A stretch of 64,000 bases of DNA from Pseudohongiella sp. (GCA_030651695.1 JAUSCD010000033.1:62001-126000), one strand, 5' to 3'. Counted from the first letter of the stretch, positions 33,651 to 43,959 are shown. The notes: a model not told the origin generated them from the sequence alone. Numbers and translations: made by a program.

Positions 33651-34064
33651 ATGGCTTCTACCATAGTACCCTGTCTGCTTTACCGCGATGCCCCAGGCAT
33701 GATCGACTGGTTATGCACCGTGTTTGGTTTTACTAAAAAAGCCGTCTACATGGACGGCGAAAAGGTCGCACATGCTGAACTCACCCTGGGTGCCGGCATG
33801 CTGATGATAGGATCAACGCCTGATGCAAATTCAAATCAGCCGTGGGCTGAACTGATACGGCAGCCTGACGATATAGATTTTGCAGAGACTCAGAGTCCGT
33901 CTTTACAGGTGGGTGATCCTGATGCCGTCTATGAATTGGTTAAAAAACATGGCGGCAGTGTTGTGCTGGATATTGAGGACAAGAATTACGGCGGCAGAGG
34001 ATTTACCTGCCGTGATCCGGAAGGGCATTTATGGGCGGTGGGTAGCTACAATCCCTGGGCCTGA
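33651..34064 (+). CDS. VOC (glyoxalase/bleomycin resistance-like) family protein
   Basis: Vicinal oxygen chelate fold protein of 137 aa. It starts IVPCLLYRDAPGMIDWLCTV and ends GGRGFTCRDPEGHLWAVGSY, typical of the PhnB/YdeJ-like VOC group. It has AAGGAG upstream of its ATG. AraC-VOC pairs of this kind are common, and the AraC gene upstream is broken here. Enzymatic activity cannot be assigned. A short hairpin repeat follows the stop codon. Confidence 0.85.
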   Translation: MASTIVPCLLYRDAPGMIDWLCTVFGFTKKAVYMDGEKVAHAELTLGAGMLMIGSTPDANSNQPWAELIRQPDDIDFAETQSPSLQVGDPDAVYELVKKHGGSVVLDIEDKNYGGRGFTCRDPEGHLWAVGSYNPWA

Positions 34065-34072
34065 GCAGGTCC

Positions 34073-34099
34073 GCCGTTTTTTGCTCCTGCAAAAACGGC
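34073..34099. repeat. Hairpin repeat shared with the 57.9-kb island
   Basis: GCCGTTTTTTG and CAAAAACGGC flank CTCCTG and form a stem with one bulged T. The core TTTTTGCTCCTGCAAAA recurs at 57961-57977 with the same stem plan. It sits between the convergent VOC and icmF genes and may serve as a terminator on both strands, as its T and A runs are inside the stem. Confidence 0.7.
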
Positions 34100-34101
34100 C
34101 T

Positions 34102-37100
34102 TCACATGTTCCTGCGGTATTGGCCGCCTACTTCGAAGAATGCGTGGGTGATCTGGCCGAGCGAGCAATACTGCACAGCGTCCATCAGCACTTCAAACAC
34201 GTTCTGATCGTTGATGGCCGCTTGTTTCAGTCGTTCAATGGCAAGCTCTGATTCGAACTGATGACGCTGGTGGAAATCACGCAGCCGGCGGATCTGGTTT
34301 TGTTTTTCATCATCAGTAGAACGTGCCAGCGCGATGCTGAACTCACCTTTGTTATCATCGCCGTTGGGACTCAGATAGGTATTCACACCTACAATCGGCA
34401 AAGAGCCGTCGTGTTTTTTGTGTTCGTAATACATGGACTCATCCTGAATCCGGCCACGCTGATAACCGGTTTCCATGGCACCCAGCACACCACCGCGCTC
34501 GGCAATGCGTTCAAATTCGACCATGACAGCTTCTTCGAGCAGGTCTGTCAGCTCATCGATAATAAACGCGCCCTGATTGGGGTTCTCGTTTTTAGACAGG
34601 CCCCATTCTTTGTTGATGATGAGCTGAATGGCCATGGCGCGACGCACAGATTCTTCGGTTGGGGTGGTCACCGCTTCATCGTATGCATTGGTATGCAGAC
34701 TGTTGCAGTTGTCATAAATCGCGATCAGTGCCTGCAGCGTGGTGCGGATGTCGTTGAAGGACATCTCCTGCGCATGCAAGGAACGGCCGGAAGTCTGAAT
34801 GTGATATTTCAGTTTCTGGCTGCGTTCGTTGGCGCCGTATTTTTCGCGTAATGTGGTTGACCAGATACGTCGTGCGACACGACCCAGCACGGTGTATTCA
34901 GGATCCATACCATTGGAGAAAAAGAACGACAGGTTGGGCGCAAAATCGTCAATGTGCATGCCCCGCGCCAGCCAGGCTTCGACAAAGGTGAAACCGTTGG
35001 ACAGCGTAAAGGCAAGTTGCGAAATCGGGTTCGCGCCAGCTTCGGCAATGTGATAACCGGAAATGGACACCGAATAAAAATTGCGCACTTTATTGGCGAT
35101 AAAATATTCCTGAATATCGCCCATCAGCTTCAGACTGAATTCAGTGGAGAATATGCAGGTGTTCTGGCCCTGATCCTCTTTCAGAATATCGGCCTGCACA
35201 GTGCCGCGCACCGACTCCAGTGTTTTTGCTTTCACTTGCAGAGCTTCCGCAGCATCCGGTTCGCGCCCATGCTGTGCGCGGAACACTGCCATCTGCTGGG
35301 CAATTGCTGTATTCAGAAACATGGCCAGAATGGTGGGCGCCGGCCCGTTGATGGTCATGGACACCGAGGTTGAGGGATGACACAAATCAAAACCATCGTA
35401 CAAGGCTTTCATATCATCCAGCGTAGCAATTGAAACGCCGGAGTTGCCCACTTTGCCATAAATGTCCGGGCGCTCATCGGGATCAAAACCGTACAACGTC
35501 ACGGAATCAAACGCGGTCGACAGACGCTTGGCATCGGAGTGTTCTGACAAGGCTTTAAAACGACGATTGGTGCGGAAGGCATCCCCCTCGCCGGCAAACA
35601 TACGTGTGGGATCTTCACCTTCACGTTTGAACGGGAACACACCGGCTGTGTATGGGAAGCGACCCGGCACGTTTTCCAGCATCAGCCAGCGCAGCACGTC
35701 ACCATGATCGTTAAAACGCGGCAGCGCCACTTTGGGTACGCGAGTACCGGACATACTGGTCCAGGTCAATTCTGTACGCATCTGCTTGCCACGCACTTCA
35801 GTCACCAACTCATTAGCGGCATATTCAGCCTGCATGATTGGCCACTGTTCCAGCAGGCTGCGGCACTCACCATGAAGGAGCAACTCACGTTGTTTGATCA
35901 GCGCTTGCAGATTGTCAGCAACAGCAGTTGATCCGGACTTTACCAACATCTGCGCAGACGCCTGCAGCTGCTGCACTTCACGCGCCAGCACTGCCTGCTG
36001 TTCAACATGGCGACGGTAATTGCGTACGGTTTCAGCAATCTCCGCCAGATAACGCTGACGCTGCGGCGGCACAATCGCTGACTGACGGGTTGATGTGCGT
36101 GTTGCTACGCGCGCGAGTTTGCCCTCAAAAGATTTTAAACCTTTGTCACGCAGCACCGGCATCAGGCCCTGATACAAGGCGGTGACACCATCATCATTAA
36201 AGCGTGAGGCAATCGAACCATACACCGGCATGGCTTCGGTGGGTTTATCAAACGCCATGCGATTACGCTGCACCTGTTTGCTGACATCACGCAGCGCATC
36301 TTCGCCGCCCTTGCGATCATATTTGTTGATCGCAATCACATCGGCATAATCCAGCATGTCTATTTTTTCCAGCTGACTGGCCGCACCGAACTCAGGTGTC
36401 ATCACATACAGGGAGGCATCCACATACGGCACAATGCCGGCGTCACCCTGACCAATGCCGGGTGTTTCCACAATCACCAGGTCGAAACCGGCCACCCGCA
36501 CGGCTGCGATGATGTCGCGCATATACGTGGGCACTTCAGTTTCAGAGCGACGGGTAGCGATCGAACGCATATACACCGAGGGATGATAAATTGCATTCAT
36601 ACGCACCCGGTCACCCAGCAAGGCGCCACCGGTTCGGCGTCGGGTCGGATCAATGGCCAGCACCGCAATTTTTAAGGCATCGCCGCTGTCCTGACGGAAG
36701 CGCAGGATCAGCTCATCTGTGAGCGATGATTTGCCCGCACCACCCGTGCCGGTAATACCCAGCACAGGCACACTGGCAGCCACCTTTTGCGCCAGCGTAT
36801 GCAGCTGTTGTTTGCCAGCCTCATCCACCAAGTCGTTTTCCAAAGCACTGATCAACCTCGACAATTGCAATCGATCACCACCTGTTACATCGCCCGCGCT
36901 TAACACCAGCGGTCCGCGCGAACCATTGGCAACACGCTGCATGATGTCGTCAATCATGCCCTGCAGGCCCATGGTCTGGCCGTCTTCCGGCGAATACAGC
37001 CGGCTGACACCATAATCGTGCAGCTCTTTTAATTCGCTGGGGATAATCACGCCGCCGCCACCACCAAACACCTGAATGTGGCCGGCGCCGCGCTCGCGCA

Positions 37101-37410
37101 GCATATCCACCATATATTTGAAGTATTCGATGTGCCCGCCCTGATAGGAGCTGATGGCAATGGCCTGTGCATCTTCCTGCAAGGCGGCTTCCACCACTTC
37201 CTGCACAGAACGGTTATGTGCCAGATGAATCACCTCAGCCCCGGAAGCCTGCAGCATACGACGCATGATGTTAATGGCTGCGTCGTGACCATCAAACAGG
37301 CTGGCAGCCGTTATAAAGCGCGGGTATTGCGTTGTTTGAGGCTGAGCAATGGAACTGGTCTCAGTCGGGGCAGAGGCCAGATCCGGCCGGATAGAAACAA
37401 CTGAGGACAC
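34102..37410 (-). CDS. icmF: Fused isobutyryl-CoA mutase (B12-dependent), IcmF
   Basis: Adenosylcobalamin-dependent acyl-CoA mutase that interconverts isobutyryl-CoA and n-butyryl-CoA. About 1102 aa carry the IcmF order: N-terminal B12-binding domain with the [18 protein letters not shown] motif, a MeaB-like G-protein chaperone ([18 protein letters not shown]-loop, [12 protein letters not shown]), and a large mutase domain. Methylmalonyl-CoA mutases lack the fused GTPase in the middle. The start is uncertain. The frame opens with an ATG at 37446 that has no Shine-Dalgarno, while the GTG at 37410 has GGGAG six bases upstream and is chosen here. The gene is divergent from a LiuR-type regulator. 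It may help metabolise valine-derived or branched acyl-CoAs. Confidence 0.92.
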   Translation of the reverse strand: MSSVVSIRPDLASAPTETSSIAQPQTTQYPRFITAASLFDGHDAAINIMRRMLQASGAEVIHLAHNRSVQEVVEAALQEDAQAIAISSYQGGHIEYFKYMVDMLRERGAGHIQVFGGGGGVIIPSELKELHDYGVSRLYSPEDGQTMGLQGMIDDIMQRVANGSRGPLVLSAGDVTGGDRLQLSRLISALENDLVDEAGKQQLHTLAQKVAASVPVLGITGTGGAGKSSLTDELILRFRQDSGDALKIAVLAIDPTRRRTGGALLGDRVRMNAIYHPSVYMRSIATRRSETEVPTYMRDIIAAVRVAGFDLVIVETPGIGQGDAGIVPYVDASLYVMTPEFGAASQLEKIDMLDYADVIAINKYDRKGGEDALRDVSKQVQRNRMAFDKPTEAMPVYGSIASRFNDDGVTALYQGLMPVLRDKGLKSFEGKLARVATRTSTRQSAIVPPQRQRYLAEIAETVRNYRRHVEQQAVLAREVQQLQASAQMLVKSGSTAVADNLQALIKQRELLLHGECRSLLEQWPIMQAEYAANELVTEVRGKQMRTELTWTSMSGTRVPKVALPRFNDHGDVLRWLMLENVPGRFPYTAGVFPFKREGEDPTRMFAGEGDAFRTNRRFKALSEHSDAKRLSTAFDSVTLYGFDPDERPDIYGKVGNSGVSIATLDDMKALYDGFDLCHPSTSVSMTINGPAPTILAMFLNTAIAQQMAVFRAQHGREPDAAEALQVKAKTLESVRGTVQADILKEDQGQNTCIFSTEFSLKLMGDIQEYFIANKVRNFYSVSISGYHIAEAGANPISQLAFTLSNGFTFVEAWLARGMHIDDFAPNLSFFFSNGMDPEYTVLGRVARRIWSTTLREKYGANERSQKLKYHIQTSGRSLHAQEMSFNDIRTTLQALIAIYDNCNSLHTNAYDEAVTTPTEESVRRAMAIQLIINKEWGLSKNENPNQGAFIIDELTDLLEEAVMVEFERIAERGGVLGAMETGYQRGRIQDESMYYEHKKHDGSLPIVGVNTYLSPNGDDNKGEFSIALARSTDDEKQNQIRRLRDFHQRHQFESELAIERLKQAAINDQNVFEVLMDAVQYCSLGQITHAFFEVGGQYRRNM

Positions 37411-37473
37411 AAAAGACTCCCGGGCTCCTGAAGAGCACAAAACCATAAATTGAACTGAGTGCGATGCTGGATT

Positions 37474-37500
37474 ATTATATTGACGTTAACGTCAACGTCA
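37474..37500. promoter_or_regulatory. LiuR-type operator and icmF promoter
   Basis: TTGACGTTAACGTCAA (37480-37495) is a perfect 16-bp palindrome resembling the LiuR box of proteobacteria (from memory). On the minus strand, TTGACG (complement of 37496-37501) and TATAAT (complement of 37474-37479) are 16 bp apart and enclose the palindrome, the MerR-family arrangement. The start site would fall about 20 bp before the upstream-most icmF ATG. Confidence 0.75.
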
Positions 37501-37515
37501 ATCGAAGACCAACTT

Positions 37516-37974
37516 ATGACAGATCTTACCCAGATACTCAGCGACAGCTTCCTGCGCAGCAATGCACTCGATCCACGCGATAACCACGGCCATAAGCGTT
37601 ACACCATTTCCGAACTGGCCAAGGAATTTGATATCACCACCCGCGCCATTCGTTTTTACGAAAGCGAAGGCCTGTTAAATCCCGACCGCGATGGCCGCAA
37701 TCGCCTGTACAGCCAGCGTGATCATACCCGCCTCAAACTCATACTACGCGGTAAACGCCTGGGTTTTGCGTTGGAAGAAATCCGTGAAATGTTTGAGCTG
37801 TATGATTCTGCCACCGGTGAACTCGCGCAGTTAAGGCATGTGCTCGACAAGGTTGAAGCGCGCAAACAGGTACTGCGTCAGCAGATGGAGGATATTCAGC
37901 TCAGTCTGCATGAGTTGAAAGAATTTGAAACGCAGTGTCGGACACGCTTGCGACAAATGCGCAGCAACCACTAA
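37516..37974 (+). CDS. liuR: MerR family regulator, LiuR-type
   Basis: MerR-type regulator of 152 aa. The winged helix is RYTISELAKEFDITTRAIRF followed by YESEGLLNPDRDGRNRLYSQ, then a dimerisation coiled coil (VEARKQVLRQQMEDIQLSLHEL). It lacks metal-binding cysteines, as expected for LiuR, which controls leucine and valine degradation genes in gammaproteobacteria. Its divergent promoter carries the candidate LiuR box. The ATG at 37516 is chosen over an upstream in-frame codon at 37459 that would lie in the operator. Confidence 0.85.
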   Translation: MTDLTQILSDSFLRSNALDPRDNHGHKRYTISELAKEFDITTRAIRFYESEGLLNPDRDGRNRLYSQRDHTRLKLILRGKRLGFALEEIREMFELYDSATGELAQLRHVLDKVEARKQVLRQQMEDIQLSLHELKEFETQCRTRLRQMRSNH

Positions 37975-38094
37975 AGAGCTCCCCGGAACCGCTGCCGCGG
38001 CGTTGAATCAGACGCTCAGAATGCTCATTTACTATTTGTAAACTCCGCTTCTTCGCGCCCGATTCGCCTTGCTGCAACAATTCCGGGGAACTCT
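37975..38094. repeat. 120-bp element with 14-bp terminal inverted repeats
   Basis: AGAGCTCCCCGGAA (37975-37988) and TTCCGGGGAACTCT (38081-38094) are inverted copies with one mismatch. Inside is TTTACTATTTGTAAA-like dyad sequence and CTCCGCTTCTTCGCGCCC. It fills almost the whole gap between liuR and the thiolase gene. It looks like a dispersed palindromic element rather than a promoter; I recall similar elements in other gammaproteobacteria but cannot check. Confidence 0.6.
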
Positions 38095-38124
38095 TAAAAC
38101 ACTCTATGGGAAGGATTTTACAAA

Positions 38125-39318
38125 ATGAGCAAAGATTCGGTTGTCATTCTGGGTGGCGCACGCACGCCTATTGGTGGATTTCAGGGTGTATTCAGCGGCG
38201 TCACTGCACCGGCACTCGGCGTGTTGGCCGCACGCGCTGCGCTGGAACGCGCGGGTCTGCATCCGGACCAACATGAAAATGCCATTGATGATGTCTTGAT
38301 GGGCTGCGTATTACCTGCTGGTCTCGCTCAGGCACCGGCGCGTCAGGTTGCGTTGGGAGCAGGCTTACCCGTGACAACGCCCTGCACCACCGTCAACAAG
38401 ATGTGTGGTTCCGGCATGAAAACCGTGATGATGGGTGTGGATCAGATTCTGGCCGGCAGCGCTGATGCCATTCTGGCCGGCGGCATCGAAAATATGACTC
38501 AGGCACCCTACCTGATTCCCAAAGCACGTGGCGGTTTGCGTCTCGGCCATGGTGAACTTAAAGACCATATGTTTCTGGATGGACTGGAAGACGCCTACAC
38601 CGGCCGCCTGATGGGCAGTTTTGCGCAGGAAACAGCCGACAAACACGGCCTGACACGCAAAGACATGGACGATTACTCTATTGCCTCGTTAACCCGCGCG
38701 CAGGATGCCATCAAAAACGGCTGGTTTGATGCCGAGTCTGTAGGCGTGCCGGTTAAAGCCGGTAAAACCGACACCGTCATCCTGCATGACGAACAACCCG
38801 GCAAAGCCAATGCCGACAAAATCCCGCAACTGCGCCCGGCGTTTTCTGCCGACGGCACAATTACTGCCGCAAACTCTTCGTCAATTTCTGATGGTGCTGC
38901 AGCCGTAGTGTTAATGCGTGCAAGCACTGCAAAAGAAAAAGGCCTGAAACCCATGGCGCGAATTGTGGCGCAAGCCAGCCACGCGCGTCACCCGAGTGAA
39001 TTCACTATTGCTCCGATCGGTGCAATTGAAAAAGTCCTGGCTCGCGCAGGCTGGACAACCGCCGATGTCGATGTATGGGAAATCAACGAAGCCTTTGCCA
39101 TGGTGCCAATGCTGGCAATGCGGGAGCTGGAGCTCGATCACAGCAAGGTGAATATTCACGGTGGTGCGTGTGCACTTGGCCATCCGGTGGGCGCATCAGG
39201 CGCACGTATTATTGTGACGCTGATGTATGCGCTGAAAAAACTCGGTAAAACCAAAGGCGTTGCGAGTTTGTGTATTGGCGGTGGTGAGGCGGTTGCGGTG
39301 GCGATTGAGATGGTTTGA
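38125..39318 (+). CDS. Acetyl-CoA acetyltransferase (thiolase)
   Basis: Type II (biosynthetic-type) thiolase of 397 aa. The nucleophilic cysteine is C94 in NKMCGSGMKT, with the second active-site set in NEAFAMVP, HGGACALGHPVGASGAR and CIGGGEAVAVAIE. It condenses two acetyl-CoA to acetoacetyl-CoA or cleaves it. Its position after liuR suggests a role at the end of leucine or ketone-body catabolism. The ribosome binding site GGGAAGGA is strong. Confidence 0.9.
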   Translation: MSKDSVVILGGARTPIGGFQGVFSGVTAPALGVLAARAALERAGLHPDQHENAIDDVLMGCVLPAGLAQAPARQVALGAGLPVTTPCTTVNKMCGSGMKTVMMGVDQILAGSADAILAGGIENMTQAPYLIPKARGGLRLGHGELKDHMFLDGLEDAYTGRLMGSFAQETADKHGLTRKDMDDYSIASLTRAQDAIKNGWFDAESVGVPVKAGKTDTVILHDEQPGKANADKIPQLRPAFSADGTITAANSSSISDGAAAVVLMRASTAKEKGLKPMARIVAQASHARHPSEFTIAPIGAIEKVLARAGWTTADVDVWEINEAFAMVPMLAMRELELDHSKVNIHGGACALGHPVGASGARIIVTLMYALKKLGKTKGVASLCIGGGEAVAVAIEMV

Positions 39319-39363
39319 CCTTTACATTGCCTGCCAGCCTTTCCATTGCCTGCCAACATCAAA

Positions 39364-39390
39364 GTGAGGCGCCTGACTTCAGCGCCCCAC
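39364..39390. terminator. Hairpin between convergent thiolase and DUF418 genes
   Basis: GTGAGGCGC (39364-39372) pairs with GCGCCCCAC (39382-39390) at eight of nine positions with a 9-nt loop. No T run follows. Upstream, ATTGCCTGCCA is repeated within 39326-39355. It may act as a weak end signal. Confidence 0.4.
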
Positions 39391-39462
39391 AAGCTCACGC
39401 ACCGCGCCATCATGTTTATTCAGCACAACGACTCGCTTCTCCGCTCCCAAGTAGCGGTCTGG

Positions 39463-40686
39463 TCAGCTAACCATCTGTCGCGGCACCCGCATCGGCTGCA
39501 GCTGCCAATACGTCAGCGAGCGCCACAACCATTCCAGCGGACCAAAACGGAAGTGGCGCAGCCAAATGGGTGATAACCACAACTGAAACACCCAGATACC
39601 CATCACCACCAGCACTTGCCCGGCGCGCTCCATCTGACCAAACAGACCAAGTCCGTGTCCATAAAAAATCAGACCGCACAGTAATGTGTGCATGATGTAG
39701 TTGGTGAATGCCATACGCCCGACTGCTGCCAGACGATTGGTCAGTGCAGACAGTGCACGGTTTTTTAACAGCAGCAAAATGGCTGACATCCAACCCAGAC
39801 TGACCAGCAGACTGCCCCAGTAATTGAACTGGGAACCCCAGAACATGGAAGTAATCTGCCATTCATTGCGATAGTTCCAGAAGATGCCGAACGCAATAAC
39901 AGGCAGACCAACTAACAGAGCCAGCAGAAGAATCCGGCGGTATGTCGCTTTATCTGCAGCGCCTGTCAGAATGCCGGTTTTGTACAGAGCCATGCCCAAT
40001 AACATCATGCCGCTGGCACGCCAGAATCCCCACAAAAATAAAGCCAGCCCCTGCATTTCCTGAGTCAGTGGCACACGCGCTGACATTTGAGTGACCCAAT
40101 TCCCTTGCATCGCTGCTATTTCTGCGGCAATCAACGACTGATCCGGCTGCCACATCGGCATCATTTGCTCGTCTAACACCTCCTGCGGCATAGACTTCAG
40201 ACTGAATCCTGTCAGCAGATAAAGTATTGAGGAGACGGCCAGAAAAACAATGCCAAGTTTAAACAGGGAGCGAGCAGATCGATTACGCAGAGGAAAAAGC
40301 AGAAAAGCACAAAGCGCATACAAAAAAAGAATATCGCCATGCCAGAGCAGATAACCATGCATCAGCCCAAAAATCATCAGCCAGCCATTGCGCCGGTAAT
40401 GATAACCCGCCTCTGACTTTCCGGAAGCTGCTGCGCGTTCACAAAACAGTACGATGCCCGCACCAAACAGCATGGAAAACAGCGCCATCATTTTCTGATC
40501 AGTCAGCAAATGGCTGAGCGCCCAGACAGCGCCGTGAACGCCTTCGAGTGATCCGTAAGCGGTAGGGTTCAGGTAAGCTGCCATGGGCATGGCAAAGGTC
40601 TGGATATTCATGACCAGGATGCCTAAAACTGCAAAACCACGTAAGGCATCGAGTGCGTCTATCCGCTGCTCTGAAGGTGTTACCAC
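39463..40686 (-). CDS. DUF418 family membrane protein (YeiB-like)
   Basis: Inner-membrane protein of 407 aa with about ten hydrophobic helices. The N-terminal ALDALRGFAVLGILVMNIQT and the later MAFTNYIMHTLLCGLIFYGH and FGPLEWLWRSLTYW are typical DUF418/YeiB landmarks. The family is distantly like acyltransferase 3 and has no established reaction. The start is a GTG with AAGGAG upstream. Confidence 0.87.
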   Translation of the reverse strand: MVTPSEQRIDALDALRGFAVLGILVMNIQTFAMPMAAYLNPTAYGSLEGVHGAVWALSHLLTDQKMMALFSMLFGAGIVLFCERAAASGKSEAGYHYRRNGWLMIFGLMHGYLLWHGDILFLYALCAFLLFPLRNRSARSLFKLGIVFLAVSSILYLLTGFSLKSMPQEVLDEQMMPMWQPDQSLIAAEIAAMQGNWVTQMSARVPLTQEMQGLALFLWGFWRASGMMLLGMALYKTGILTGAADKATYRRILLLALLVGLPVIAFGIFWNYRNEWQITSMFWGSQFNYWGSLLVSLGWMSAILLLLKNRALSALTNRLAAVGRMAFTNYIMHTLLCGLIFYGHGLGLFGQMERAGQVLVVMGIWVFQLWLSPIWLRHFRFGPLEWLWRSLTYWQLQPMRVPRQMVS

Positions 40687-40813
40687 AGCTGCTCTCCTTG
40701 CTTGTTATTTTGACCACTTTTTTTGCTGTGGAAGTTATAACAAACTTAAGAAAAGCAGGTAATCCCCCGATCGTCACAAAATTCTGCTTATAGCTGCTGG
40801 TAAGCCCGGACAG

Positions 40814-43810
40814 TCAATGCATGTCCTGCCAGTGAATGACGCGATCATGTCCGCCATACTGGCCGAATTCAGCTGTAGCAGAGGGATTGTTATCGTCCGC
40901 GCTCTCTGACTTTAACCATTCCGGCGCGAGGAACATAAACCTGATGAACCCCGGCGCACCTGGCGCAGTCCATAACAGGCTACCGTACAGAGAGCGTCCA
41001 TTGGATAACTGCCCCGGATATCCTGATGGAATAGTTACCAGCCCATCTGTATTCAAAATGATTTCCAGATTGTCAGGCTCAGTAGAAGTGCACTGGTCTG
41101 CTGTATTTCGACGGAAGCGCTCTCCATCCCAGAAATATGCGAGCAGAGCCACCTCCACGCTTTCAGTTTCAGGGCCATAGGTATCTGCCAGTACCATTTC
41201 TCCATAAATAAAACGGAATTCTTCATTAAACAGGACTGCGTCACAATCTACTGTGCAATCTCTGTCAGCCTCCCTGAAATCAGAATCGGCCATCGGTACA
41301 TGAGGGCCTTCTTCCAGACCATCGTCAACTCGTATCGCCAGACTGACAGACTCGAAGGGTCCATCCACATCGTTATCTGGTAACTTTGTCAGCGTCACTT
41401 CGGCAGCAGATAGTATTCCTAATCCCTGAGCCCAGACCGGCACGTGAGCTGATGGTGACAATCGGCTGCTCAACACCAGATCGGCAGCAGCATCCCTGGC
41501 CTGAAGCCTGAGCACTGCCGGCGTTGCGGTATCCGGGTAATTCAAGGTCAGCTGCTGATCCCGATTACGTGCGGAGAGATTCACCGTCATAACAAAGGGC
41601 TGATCCATATAGGTAAAAATATCATCCATTACATTGCAGGCTGGCTCAACCCAGGCATTGTCAACATGGAACTGCCATGGCAAAAACCGACCAGTAGCAT
41701 CACTTTGTGCTGTCAGGTTCCCTGTGCCTAAATAGTCCATGCCGACGGCATGAGCGGTAAATACTGCCGTGCCAACTTCGGTATAACGTATCTGCGAGCT
41801 ACTGAATATGCCATCGTCAAGCCAGGTGAACGGCTGCAAAATCTGCACGCTGCCATCTGTACCGTCCTCTGGAACAACAGCGTTGCCCAGTGTTGAAAGT
41901 GTCAGTGCCGCTGGCTGGTTCTCCTTACCGAAATTGGGCGTAATGTGACCCGTTGACGTCAATGCGGAGAGCTCGACTTGCAGATCATCTCCGGCGCGCG
42001 CAAATACACCTGTGGTATATGTAACAGGATTGGTCACATCAATTCCTATAGTGGCAGGTCGCACAACAAACTCAGCTGACACACCTGACAACACAAGCTG
42101 TCCAATATCGGCTCGTGCGTGCAATCTGATGCGGCCAGCATCAGCGTAATCCATTTCAAGTACTGCTGACCCGCTATTGTCAAACTGCACGGGCACCGCT
42201 GTATAAGCCGGAAATTCAGATGCCGGAGAACTCTCTGCACTGAGCAGAACACCATCGTCGAAGCAGCTGTCCGGATCGAGGCACGTGACTGACACATCGA
42301 TTTGCGTAAGCCCCTGAACCGCAGCGACACAAGCACCGGTATTGGTATCCGCTCTAACCGCATCCAACTGCACCTGAAAAGGGCTGCCCGCAGTTTGCGT
42401 GGGAATATCTTGCCAGAAAAGTGCAGCGTCGACAGCAGTCAACTGACACCCACCGGTGCATTGCACCGGATCGGAGGCAGCTACAGGTACACTGTCCAGG
42501 GAAAGAGTATAGGTGCCCGGAGTAGTTATCGGCAGAGATAACCCGGCGGCAGCACTATTGCCAAAACTTCCTGTCGAAACATATTCAGTAATACCTGACG
42601 CTCTCACAGCAACAGCACCCGTAAGGTCAACTCCTCCAACACAGGCCAGGTCAGCGCAAGCCCGCACAATGATGCTTGCTGCCTCACAGGTCAACGCGGA
42701 CCCACTGTGTTCGATGTGGTAGAACTGTACACCCGATCCGCCTCCGCTGCAGGGGCCCTCGTTGGAATTCTGGTCACATACGGGTCCGCCTACGTTACCG
42801 GTGTTGGCAACTTGTTCCGCATTGGGTGCGTTAACGTAACCGGTAACTGTCCCATTATCTGTGTAAACAGGTCCGGTTGAATTCACGTTTCCATTGATCG
42901 TTCCCTGATTCGACACCTGACCATTGGAATCTACGCTGCCATCAATGACAGCTGAATTTCCGATGTTGATGTTGTTGCCTGATACATTGCCATCGATGTA
43001 GCCATTGCTGTTCATGTTGATATCACCGATGGCGTCAACTTCGCCGATAACCTGGATACCCGGACCAAGGTTTGCGTTTCCGGTTACAGAAATATCGCCT
43101 TGAATCTGGATGCCGGTAGTATTGGCGTTCAGATTGCCGCCAGCTGTGATCGTGCCATTGACGGTACTATCCTGAGACAGGTTCACATTCCCGGTTGCGG
43201 ACAAATTTCCATTTGCAGTGGCATTGTTGTTGATATTGATAGTGCCACCGGAGAGGTTGCCGTTTGCAGTGCTGCCCGACCCCAGTGTCAGGGTGTTGGT
43301 AGCTGACAAATTGCCGGTGAGTGTCGAATTACTTCCAATCCCGATAGAGCCCGCGGTCACAGTACCGCTCACTTGTGCATTGGCTCCGATGCTCATCTGC
43401 CCCTGAATGACATGGTTACCTGTCATAATGATGTTACTGCCGGTTGCATAGACATTGCCCGCAACTATGTTTGCAACAATGTGGCTGTCACTGCCAACAC
43501 TCAGACTGGTGTTATTGATCAGTTCAATCGTCAGATTTGCAGCATTGCCTCCAACATTGACATTGGCGCCGTTCATTGCGCCTGCATTCAGTCTGAGGGT
43601 AACAGGAGTTGAAACCGCTATATTGCGGACGTTGGTCCAATCGGAGTAACCAGTACACGTCACTATAGAACCGGCAGCACTGCATCCCCACCACGCTGGC
43701 AACGAGCTTACCTGACCCGGGAGGGTGAATGTCTGAGCTAACAATTTTTGCGGGCATACTATGAACATTGCCAGAAAAAGCAGCAATGACCATTTGGGGA
43801 GTTTCATCAT
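40814..43810 (-). CDS. MshQ-like (DUF6701) surface protein with beta-solenoid repeats
   Basis: Exported protein of 998 aa. After a signal peptide (ending near KLLAQ), residues about 60-330 are a repetitive Asn/Gly/Thr-rich region of the type GNVSGNNINIGNSAVIDGSV, as in bactofilin-like or parallel beta-helix folds. The second half is the DUF6701 region of MSHA pilus protein MshQ: LPWQFHVDNAWVEPACN in the middle and the typical end FGQYGGHDRVIHWQD. No MSHA pilus genes are nearby, so this is an orphan. It is probably displayed at the cell surface, perhaps as an adhesin tip-like protein. Confidence 0.8.
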   Translation of the reverse strand: MMKLPKWSLLLFLAMFIVCPQKLLAQTFTLPGQVSSLPAWWGCSAAGSIVTCTGYSDWTNVRNIAVSTPVTLRLNAGAMNGANVNVGGNAANLTIELINNTSLSVGSDSHIVANIVAGNVYATGSNIIMTGNHVIQGQMSIGANAQVSGTVTAGSIGIGSNSTLTGNLSATNTLTLGSGSTANGNLSGGTININNNATANGNLSATGNVNLSQDSTVNGTITAGGNLNANTTGIQIQGDISVTGNANLGPGIQVIGEVDAIGDINMNSNGYIDGNVSGNNINIGNSAVIDGSVDSNGQVSNQGTINGNVNSTGPVYTDNGTVTGYVNAPNAEQVANTGNVGGPVCDQNSNEGPCSGGGSGVQFYHIEHSGSALTCEAASIIVRACADLACVGGVDLTGAVAVRASGITEYVSTGSFGNSAAAGLSLPITTPGTYTLSLDSVPVAASDPVQCTGGCQLTAVDAALFWQDIPTQTAGSPFQVQLDAVRADTNTGACVAAVQGLTQIDVSVTCLDPDSCFDDGVLLSAESSPASEFPAYTAVPVQFDNSGSAVLEMDYADAGRIRLHARADIGQLVLSGVSAEFVVRPATIGIDVTNPVTYTTGVFARAGDDLQVELSALTSTGHITPNFGKENQPAALTLSTLGNAVVPEDGTDGSVQILQPFTWLDDGIFSSSQIRYTEVGTAVFTAHAVGMDYLGTGNLTAQSDATGRFLPWQFHVDNAWVEPACNVMDDIFTYMDQPFVMTVNLSARNRDQQLTLNYPDTATPAVLRLQARDAAADLVLSSRLSPSAHVPVWAQGLGILSAAEVTLTKLPDNDVDGPFESVSLAIRVDDGLEEGPHVPMADSDFREADRDCTVDCDAVLFNEEFRFIYGEMVLADTYGPETESVEVALLAYFWDGERFRRNTADQCTSTEPDNLEIILNTDGLVTIPSGYPGQLSNGRSLYGSLLWTAPGAPGFIRFMFLAPEWLKSESADDNNPSATAEFGQYGGHDRVIHWQDMH

Positions 43811-43959
43811 ATTGTGGGGCTCCCGGATATGACCGGACATCTCGCTGGAGATGGCTCAGCCACTGCATTCCGATTCTGCCGTCAAATTGACTTCATACCT
43901 GGTTACTTTAAGGGCTCAGGTTTTTGCGCCCAATGTTGCTCCTGCACTTGTAACACTTA

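Noticed and set aside
34261-34851. 196-codon antisense open frame inside icmF
   Set aside because: Shadow frame opposite a conserved mutase domain, with no start signal or recognisable product.
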